Shown in pieces: positions 56,271 through 64,000 of a stretch of 64,000 nt of DNA. A program made the position numbers and the translations under genes. This DNA is from Ziziphus jujuba (taxonomy: Eukaryota; Streptophyta; Magnoliopsida; Rosales; Rhamnaceae). The notes beneath the pieces are model-generated. The model made no database searches and had not been told where the DNA came from. It was given only the letters and a program-made list of their open reading frames with translations. Where the stretch lies: the NCBI RefSeq assembly GCF_031755915.1, contig NC_083389.1:496001-560000 (forward strand). Reading direction: 5' to 3'. Within the stretch, counting starts at the first letter, position 1. Each line of letters starts with the position of its first letter.

Positions 56271-57657
56271 AATTCCATGGAGGGTGAGGTCGAGGACGAG
56301 GAGGTCGCGAGAGACCGAGACAGGAATTTGATGAGGAGCCATTCGGTGGAGACTTTGAGGAAGGTATGGATGAAAATTTTGCTGTCCAAGATAGAGCTGG
56401 CCGTGGAAGATATAGGAGGGCAGATATAGATGATGATTAGGTTAATATCAAGGTTAACATCCCACCTTTTATGGGAAAAAGTGATCCCAAAGCTTATTTG
56501 GAGTGGGAAGAAAAAATGGAGATGATTTTTTACTGCCACAACTATTCGGAAGGTAAGAAGATGAAGTTGGCAGCAATGGAGTTTGGACATTATGCTCTCC
56601 AATGGTGGACCAATGAGCAAAATACCCGAAGGAAAGTTGGTGATGATTTAATCTCGACATGGCATCAAATGAAAGGAGTCATGAGGAAATGGTTTGTGCC
56701 ACCCCATTACCATAGGTTACTACATCAAAGGCTTCAATCTTTGTCTCAAGGAAGTAGGTCCATGGAGGATTATTACAAAGAGATGGAGATGTTAATGATG
56801 AGGTTAAATATGAATAAGGATAGGGAGGCAACAATGGCAAGATTTCTTGGAAGGTTAAACCGTGACATTGCCAACTAGCTTGAATTACAACAATACTTGG
56901 AATTAGAGGAGATGTTGCATGTAGCAATTAAGCTTGAGAACCAATTCAAGAGGAGGGGTGTTAGCACACGGTTTGGAGGAGTTTCTAGCAGTGGAAGGAC
57001 AAGTTCAAGTGGCTGGAAAAACAATTCTACTTATGAAAGCAAGCTGAAGCCGAAGCTTGGTGAAGAAGCTACTAACCGGCCAAGAAGAGAACTTAAAGCC
57101 GAATCTATCCAAGCCATTAAAGGTGGGGTAAAATCTGAACCTAAACCTCAAAAGTCAAGAGAAATTATTTGTTTCAAGTGCCAAGGATATAGCCAACCAA
57201 TGCCCAAATAGAAGGATAATGGTAATTAGGGATAATGGAGAGGTGGAATCCGAAAGTGAGGCTAATAAGGCTGAAATTGAACAAGAAGATGAAGGACTTG
57301 ATGATGAGGCCAAACCATTAAACACATCAAATGTTGAGCTAAATTTGGTCTCAAGGAGGGTACTTGCTGTTTACAAGGATGAAGAACAAATCCAGCGTGA
57401 GAACATCTTCCACCCTCATTGTGAAATACATGGTAAAATTTGTAGCATGATTATAGATAGGGGGAGTTGCACTAATGTGATAAGTAACCTTGTAGTGGAT
57501 AAATTGGGCTTAAAAACAATAAAACATCCTGAACGATATAGATTACAATGGCTTAGTGATAGTAGTGAGATGAAAGTAAACAAACAAGCCAAAGTAAAAT
57601 TTAATATAGGTAGATATAAGGATGTAGTTTTATGTGACATTGTACCTATGATTGCTG
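56271..57657 (+). pseudogene. element E gag (continued) and protease, first part
   Basis: Gag resumes (HGGRGRG-type stretch). TAG at 56438-56440 precedes VNIKVNIPPFMGKSDPKAYL. GHYALQWW and MEDYYKEMEMLMMRLNMN follow, with another TAG at 56876-56878 (DIAN-stop-LELQQ). The zinc knuckle CFKCQG has lost about 10 nt near 57190 and goes out of frame. In the protease the catalytic DSGS reads DRGS (IIDRGSCTNVISN), which would abolish activity. It is cut at 57657 by solo LTR F. Confidence 0.9.
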
Positions 57658-58589
57658 TGTTAAAATGTGGTGATCTTGCCACAATGTGCTAGGTAGTTTG
57701 TTTACACTTGTACTATTTATTTTGCAACATCAAAGACCAAATATTATTTATGTTTATGCATTTTATTTTATCTTGTAATGTTTAAGAACAATATCCTTTT
57801 TTGTAATGCCCTAATCTCAATTAACTAAAGCTTAGGGCCTTTTTGTCTAGTTGCTGGAATTGTATTTCCAGCAACATAAGTCCACTTCCTTGGATGCCGT
57901 TTGAAGAAGGTTTGAGATTTGGATATGAATTTTGGATATAATAAACTAGAAACGCAGAGGAAGCAGCAACAGAAAGAATGGCCCAATTTGGAGCTGGGAA
58001 GACTGAGTTAAGCCCTAAACAATCTGACCCTTGTGCAGTTTTGTTTTATCTGATTTTTGGCTAGAACACAGTTTAATATTCAAAAAGGCTTCCTCCAATT
58101 TTCAAGTCAAATGGAGCTGGTTTTCAAATTCAAATGCCTCAGACAAGCTGAACTTCCATTAAAGAAGGTTTCTTGCATGCCTAGCACATTGATTAGAGTT
58201 AGTTGAGGTAGTTTGGCTTGGTTGGTTACTTTTAATGCTTTTGTATTTATTGCTCAATATGGCAGCATGTCTTATTGTCTTTTTGATGTATTTAAAAGTA
58301 TGAAAATTGCAATGAAAATGTTGAGGAAGTAATATTCAAAAATTTTGAAAAACAACAATTTTGGCTCTCTCTCCCTCTCAACTACTACATTTGTTTTCTT
58401 CTTCATCCCAAAAGCTAACAACCTTCTCAAGAACCCCAAACCTCCATTAAAACCAGAAACAAAACCTTGACAAACCCAAAAAAGAAAACAAAATCAAGAA
58501 CCAAGAACCAACAACAATCATTCTGGACTAACAACTTGAATGATTGTGCTCTAGGGTACAACAACATAAACCTACACCAAATTTCATCA
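57658..58589 (+). mobile_element. solo LTR F, Ty1/copia-type (target duplication TGCTG)
   Basis: A 932-bp segment TGTTAAAATGTGG...AATTTCATCA, flanked by TGCTG at 57653-57657 and 58590-58594. Outside it the protease reading of element E is continuous (PMIAG...HILLG). Its first bases and an internal TTGCTGGAAT...TTTCCAGCAACATA palindrome-like block resemble the copia LTR at 60872-61907. It therefore looks like a diverged member of that family, in the opposite orientation. No internal coding sequence. Confidence 0.88.
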
Positions 58590-59937
58590 TGCTGGACATA
58601 TACTATTAGGTAGGCCATCGCAATTTGATAAAAATGCTACTCATTTTGGTCGAGAAAATAGTACTGTTTTCAGGTTCAAAGGGAAGAAGGTCAAGCTGGA
58701 ACCATTATCTCCTAAAGAGGTTTACAAAGACCAATTACAAATGCAACAAAGGAGAGAAGCCGAAAAGCTCAAGGAAAAAAAATCCGAAGGTTTGCGCCAA
58801 TCCAAGGGAAAAAAAGAAAAGGAAAGAAAAGAAAGGTTAAGTAGCAATTTTTATTTGAGTTTAAGGGATATTAATAAGGTTATTGAGTGTAAGAAACCTT
58901 TGCTAGTCATGCTTTACAAAGAAAATTATTTTAATGATCAAACTAACTTTGAGGAACTTCAATTGCCAAGTTCGATGATTTCTCTTTTGATGGAATTTGG
59001 AGATGTCTTCCCAAATGAAATTCCAAGTGGACTACCACCTATTCGAGGGATAGAACATCAAATTGACTTTGTTCCAGGAGCTGCCATACCAAATGGACCA
59101 GCTTATAGGAGCAATCCCGAAGAAACAAAGGAGCTGCAAAAACAGGTAAGTGATTTGCTTGATAAAGGATACATTCGTGAGAGTTTAAGTCCATGTGCTG
59201 TTCCTGTTTTGTTGGTACCTAAAAAGGATGGTTCTTAGAGAATGTGTGTTGATTGTAGGGCTATAAATAACATTACCATCAAATATAAGCATCCCATTCC
59301 TAGATTAGATGATATGCTTGATGAGTTGCATGGTGCTTGCATGTTTACAAAAATTGATCTTAGAAGTGGTTATCATCAAATTAGGATGAGAGAAGGTGAT
59401 GATTGGAAAATCGCATTCAAAACTAAATATGGGCTGTATGAATGGTTAGTTATGCCTTTTGGATTATCCAATGCACCTAGTACTTTCATGAGGCTTATGA
59501 ATCATGTAATGCGTCCATTTATTGGTAAATTTGTGGTTGTTTATTTTGATGACATTCTAATATATAGCCAAAATTTGGATGACCATGTGGATCAACTGAG
59601 GCAAGTTTTGCAAGTTCTTAGGAAGGAAAGATTGTTTGCTAACATTAAAAAATGTGAATTTTGCAAAGATAAGCTTGTGTTTCTAGGATTTGTAGTAAGT
59701 GCTACAGGGATCAAAGTTAACCAAGCTAAGGTGAAAGCAATTTAAGAGTGGCTGGTTCCTACTTCTATGACCCAAGTGAGGAGCTTTCATGGCTTGGCAA
59801 GCTTTTATAGAATATTTGTCAAGGATTTTAGTACCATAGCAGCACCATTGAATGAAGTTGTCAAGAAGAATGTCGGCTTTAAATGGGGGGAAGTGCAAGA
59901 AAAATATTTTAATTTGTTGAAAGAAAAATTGTGTAAT
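58590..59937 (+). pseudogene. element E protease end, RT and start of RNase H
   Basis: After a short protease end, a deletion shortens the linker (KLKEKKSEGLRQSKGKKEKE). The frame then runs INKVIECKKPLLVM, VFPNEIPSGLPPIRG and [19 protein letters not shown] to TAG at 59239-59241, in place of the Trp of GSWRM. RT continues [28 protein letters not shown] and [12 protein letters not shown] (about 59541-59568). TAA at 59743-59745 replaces the Gln of AIQEW. RNase H is reached ([14 protein letters not shown]) and the element stops at 59937, abutting LTR G. Confidence 0.9.
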
Positions 59938-60871
59938 TGATGCGAACCCGCCCGAGCTCACACCACTGACAACTCGCTGGGGTACTGATCTGATACGGAT
60001 GAAGTCTGGGCCGATCACTAGGGCTTAAGCTAAGAGGTTTAAGGACAACCTTGCTCCCTTTATTTAGAGAGTAATTCATTCTCAAAAGCGCTTATCCATA
60101 CCTGAAGATAAAAGACCTGTTTTAAGTATCCAAGTGGTGGAAGCTGATACATCGGATACCCATACATCGGGCATTTTATATCAGACACCCTTGCCTCGGA
60201 CATCGGAGCCTTGCCTCGGACTTCGAACATCAGAAGTTACTTAGCTCGGACAGACATCAGTTAGCTCGGATAGGCCATAAGTTAGCTCGGACATCAGGCA
60301 GACATAAGTTAGCTTGGTTGAAGACATAATTCAGCATAGATGTCAAAGTCAACTCGTTACCTAATTTGCGATTGACTTTATTTCCTTTTGGGTTTTTATT
60401 TATTTATTTTCTGGACAAATAACTTTAGGAAGGTTTTTATTTTATTGTAAATTAATTAATTCTTAATTTAATATAAAGGAATTAATTAATCAAACTTAGA
60501 TTAGGAAAGGAAGTATAGTTGCGGCCAACTAGGCTTCTTTATGTGTGTGCCAGGTTTTTCCTAGGGTTTTTAGGGTTTTTTTTGTTTCTTTCAAAGCCCA
60601 TTTAAAGGCTTATTTTTTAACAAGAATACTACTTTGATTTGATTAGGAAAATACTAGTGAGATTAATTATCTCTTTGTTCTTTGAGAACACCTAAAACAC
60701 CATTAGAGAATTGGTTGTTTAAGCTTGACTTATCAATAGGTTTTCCATCCCCTATTGTAGCGTCTACATTATACCAAGGTTTCTAACCACAGGTTTGTTA
60801 GGGGTTGAGGTCCATTCCATTAGAACTTTAACTTAATTGAGATCCGGGCTAATATAATACGGGTTTAGGAG
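59938..60871 (+). mobile_element. LTR G (repeat-bearing subfamily), cut by the copia element
   Basis: Starts TGATGCGAACCCGCCC like solo LTR H. It has about three units of the same 20-bp TTAGCTCGGACAGACATC-type repeat (60239-60300) and the family 3' half with a ctcatttaaaggc-like core (about 60598). It ends at GGGTTTAGGAG, where the copia LTR starts. The remaining about 25 bp should lie beyond the window. Confidence 0.87.
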
Positions 60872-61907
60872 TGTTGGGGTGAGAAGGTTATGACCAAGAG
60901 CAAGCTAGCTTGAAGTGTTAGCAACAAGCAAGCTTTTGGTGATGCTCTTGGGAATGGTTGTGTGTGAGTTGTGATTTTAGGTTTTGGTTATGGTGTTTTC
61001 TGGTTTTTAGGGTTCCTAGAGTGTTCTAAGGTGTTGAAGAAGAGATAAGAAGAAGGGGACTACGTTGCTTTTGAAAAATGAGGCTTTGATCTTTAGCCAT
61101 TTCATTCATTTTGCAATATAAGCTTGAAATTACAACTAGTTCACACATGCCAAGCATGTGAGCTTACAAAATGAGTAAAGTATTTGAAATTTAAAAAATA
61201 AAATGGACAACACCTAACTTTTCATACACAAAAGAGGTCAAAAACAGCTGCAACATGTCTATTCCAAATATAGTAAAAAGTGGCACATGGTTTGAACTAA
61301 GTTCCTATTGTTTAACTAGTTTGGGTAAACAACCAAACTAGCTTCACCTACTTAGTTTCCCTTTGTATATGCCTATGAAACTTGGTTTGAAGCATCCTTG
61401 GTCATCAATAAATATTGTTCCAAGAGCTAGGAAAGTTCTGGAACCGGATCATGGGCCAAACAGCTCCAAAACTGGCCCATACTCTGCATACTGGGCCCAT
61501 CAGATACAGCAATCTGTTTGGAATAGAAAATGGACTTTCCCATGTCATGTGGACCTGAACTTTGAATCATAGTCTTCCATATATGCCTGTAGACATCCCT
61601 CAAAATTTCAGCCCAAAACACCATTTGCAACCTGAGATATAAGATAAATAGTGGAACTATGTTGCTGGAAATTATGAATCCAGCACCATAGGCATTTCAA
61701 GAATAACATTCCTACTCTTTTGTGCATAATTTTGCCTATACTTTTGCATACATAACTTAGGCACAAAACATTATCAAAATATGCCTTGCATAAATTAAAA
61801 CATACAAAAAAAAATATAAACTCATAAAAGGAAATGATTTGATACCAAGGTGTGCATGCTAGCCGGTGACATGCACCATCAAGTGGCAAAATTGCCACAC
61901 TTCAACA
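60872..61907 (-). mobile_element. copia 3' LTR
   Basis: 1036 bp on the minus strand, TGTTGAAGTGTGG...CTCACCCCAACA. Immediately upstream (61908-61920) is the purine tract GCCAAGGAGGAG. No conserved coding sequence inside. Confidence 0.9.
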
Positions 61908-63622
61908 CTCCTCCTTGGCAATTTTGTATGAGACATTGAGAAGTCCTCTCAATATCTCAAATCTCTTCTTTCCCAATGGCTTGGTGAAGATATCCGCCAA
62001 GTTCTCCTCGGAAGTCACATACTCCAACTTCACTTCACCACTTGCTTCAAATTCCCTTAAGGAATGATACTTGACCGGTATGTGCTTGGTCCTCCCATGT
62101 TGGACTGGATTTTGAGCAATTGCTATTGCTGAAGTATTGTCACACAATATTACCATGGCTTCCTCTTGCTTCAAGCTCAAGTCCTCCAATAATTTCCTAA
62201 GCCAAACACCTTGATTAGGACAACTTGAGCAAGCAATATACTCGGCTTCCGCGGTGCTTTGTGCAACGGTTTGTTGCTTCTTGGAATTCCATGAGAAAGG
62301 ACCATTTCCAAGAGTGTAAATGTAGCCCGATGTGCTCTTGCTATCATCCAAAGAACCAGCCCAATCACTATCACTATAACCAAGCAAAGCTTCATCATGC
62401 CATCCTTGTACCATATACCAAAATCACTAGTACCTTTCAAATACCCTAGGATTCTTTTTGCACAACTAAGATGATTTTGTGATGGACTATGCATAAATCT
62501 TGACAAAACAGCCACACTAAACATGATATCCGGTCTAGTAGAGCATACATATAAAAGGCTACCAATTAAACTTCTATAGATGGAAGGATTTACCTTTGGA
62601 GAATCATCATCCTTCACCAACTTGGTGCCTTCATTCATAGGTGTGGCAACGCTATTACAATCCTCCATGCCAAACTTCTTGAGCAACTCCTTCACATAGC
62701 TTTCTTGAGATATGAAGATGCCCTTGGATGATTGGACAACTTCAATTCCAAGAAAGTATTTCATCTCTCCAAGGCTAGACATCTCAAAGTTCAATTCTAG
62801 CTCACCTTTGAAATTGCTCACTTCTTTCTCATTACCATCGGTCACTAGGAGGTCATCAACATAAAGAGACACCAACACCATGCAACCATGAGTCCTAATA
62901 TACAATGTAGGCTCATTAGGACTCCTCCTAAATCCATGCTTTGTCAAAAAACCATCTATCTTGGCATAGCATGCCCTAGGAGCTTGTTTAAGGCCATACA
63001 AGGCATTGTGTAGCTTGTATACCTTCTCTTCACTTCCTTTCTCCACAAAACCTTCGGGTTGCACAACATAGACCTCCTTCTTCAATATTCCATTCAAGAA
63101 GGCTGACTTCACATCAAGGTGATATACTTTCCAAGACTTTTGTGCCGAAATTGCAAGGAGAAGTCTTATGGTTTCCATCCTTGCAACCGGTGCAAAAGTC
63201 TCTCCATAATCCACACCAGCTTGTTGTGCATATCCTTTGACAACAAGCCTTGCCTTGTGCTTATTTATGGATCCATCCGGATTGTACTTGGTCCTAAAGA
63301 TCCACTTCACCCCAATAGCATTCTTTCCCTTTGGTTTTGTTACCAAGCTCCAAGTGTCATTCTTGTTTATCACATCAATTTCATCTTGCATGGCTTGTCT
63401 CCACTCTTTTCTTGCCATAGCCTCATGGACATTGATTGGATCACTCAATGCCACATTACACCTTTCATAAATCTCATTAAGAGGTCTTGTGCCTCTCACA
63501 CCATCACCAATCTCCAAATCAGCCCCTATGGAGATTTCTAGCTCATTCTCATCATATTCATCATCATGGGCAGCACCTTCATCATTTCCTTGTTCCTCAT
63601 CATTATCATGAGCTTCAAGTCA
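61902..63622 (-). pseudogene. copia reverse transcriptase and RNase H
   Basis: After the TGA at 63620-63622 the frame continues with an acidic linker, then RT: KWIFRTKYNPDGSINKHKAR, GVDYGETFAPVARMETIR, LDVKSAFLNG, catalytic YVDDLLVT (about 62845-62870) and TRPDIMFSVAVLSRFM. A frameshift near 62395 after IWYKDG moves to the RNase H frame. That frame has GYSDSDWAGSLDDSKSTSGY, EAEYIACSS, CDNTSAIAIAQNP and RTKHIPVKYHSLRE and ends at 61902 inside the LTR edge. Two lesions only, so it is a fairly recent copy. Confidence 0.92.
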
Positions 63623-64000
63623 ATTGTCTTCATCCATACTAGCCAACTCCTCCTTACTACAAACCCATTTAGCTTCCTCATCAACTTTCACATCTCTACT
63701 TATCACAAGTTTCTTGGTTTCCAAGTTATACACTCTATATCCCTTGGTCACATCACTATAGCCAACCAAGACACCAACTTGTGACCTTTCATCAAGCTTT
63801 CCTCTCTTCTCTTGTGGTACTAGGATGTAACAAATGCTTCCAAATACCCTTAGATGATCAAGAGAAGGCTTATATCCAAACCAAAGCTCAAATGGGGTTT
63901 TACTCCTCAAAGACTTGGAGTAAAGCCTATTTTGGATGTAGATGGATGTATTAACTCCTTCGGCCCAAAACTTCTTTGGCAAGCCACTTTCAAACAACAA
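63620..64000 (-). pseudogene. copia integrase C-terminal part
   Basis: The frame enters at the right edge with FESGLPKKFWAEGVNTSIYI and SKTPFELWFGYKPSLDHLRVFG, typical of the copia integrase after the catalytic core. It then reads KRGKLDERSQVGVLVGYSD and GYRVYNLETKKLVISRDV. TGA at 63620-63622 (after SMDEDN) separates it from the in-frame linker and RT. A single CGA-to-TGA-type change would explain it. Confidence 0.9.

Larger units (their letters stand above)
49636..59937 (+). mobile_element. element E: Ty3/gypsy (CRM-like) retrotransposon in psbB, interrupted by D and F, 3' truncated
   Basis: The 5' LTR is 49636-50769, then leader, then gag split by element D (51995/56271). Gag-protease is split by solo LTR F (57657/58590). 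RT and the start of RNase H run to 59937, where LTR G begins. The left flank is TGGAT in psbB; the right end of the element is not visible. Its LTR is closest to element C's subfamily. Confidence 0.9.
60872..64000 (-). mobile_element. Ty1/copia retrotransposon, 3' portion, runs off the right edge
   Basis: On the minus strand: integrase, RT, RNase H, polypurine tract and 3' LTR. It is inserted in LTR G with AGGAG (60867-60871) as the probable left target duplication; the right copy is outside the window. The integrase-before-RT order identifies Ty1/copia. Confidence 0.92.

Noticed and set aside
57714..58589. A protein gene in the 932-bp insert
   Set aside because: No conserved domain. TG...CA ends and a 5-bp duplication show it is a solo LTR.
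61363..61572. Plus-strand 69-codon frame in the copia LTR
   Set aside because: Antisense within the LTR, no domain, length expected by chance.

Overview
This is nuclear DNA from a flowering plant, most likely a dicot. Long stretches of degenerate plastid DNA (NUPTs) alternate with nested LTR retrotransposons, and there is no ordinary protein-coding nuclear gene. The plastid pieces keep standard angiosperm plastid gene order, but nearly every gene carries stops, frameshifts or C-to-T/G-to-A changes. Retroelements cut through the pieces, so this is not a chloroplast genome. The species cannot be named from sequence alone.

Layout. Bases 1-5706 are NUPT A: rps16, trnQ-UUG, psbK, psbI, trnS-GCU, trnG-UCC. 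It ends at a 12-unit interstitial telomeric repeat (5707-5789). From 5790 to 13846 lie Ty3/gypsy elements of one family: a 3' end fragment (Z), a non-autonomous element (A) and a solo LTR (H) inserted in A's 3' LTR. Bases 13847-23178 are a three-unit tandem array. Each unit holds an LTR piece, rpl23, rpl2 and an LTR, and the array was evidently made by unequal exchange between LTRs. NUPT B occupies 14521-49635 with insertions removed (about 13.8 kb of plastid DNA). It runs rpl23-rpl2-rps19-rpl22-rps3-rpl16-rpl14-rps8-infA-rpl36-rps11-rpoA-petD-petB-psbH-psbN-psbT-psbB and crosses the inverted repeat/single-copy junction at rpl2/rps19.

Inside NUPT B, petD is split by minus-strand element B (30519-44837, target duplication ATACC). 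The 5' LTR of B is split by element C (36025-44242, duplication AAAAG), the only copy with a whole gag-protease-RT-RNase H-integrase series. psbB is cut at 49635 by element E on the plus strand. E carries element D in gag (duplication AATTC), a solo copia-type LTR F in the protease region (duplication TGCTG) and LTR G after RT. LTR G is in turn interrupted by a minus-strand Ty1/copia element that runs off the right edge.

The Ty3/gypsy family has about 1.13 kb LTRs (TGATG...ATCA), a Met-tRNA-type primer site, and a polyprotein that runs through the polypurine tract into the 3' LTR, ending in a GPITRAQ-type motif. These are features I associate with the CRM (centromeric) chromovirus clade. Elements A, B and D share a scrambled, shortened pol and look like a mobilised non-autonomous lineage. 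Relative order of events: NUPT B; then element B in petD, an LTR in rpl2 and E in psbB; then C in B, D and F in E, copia in G, and the array amplification. No gene here is convincingly functional. rpl23 (first copy) and psbT keep intact reading frames, probably by chance.
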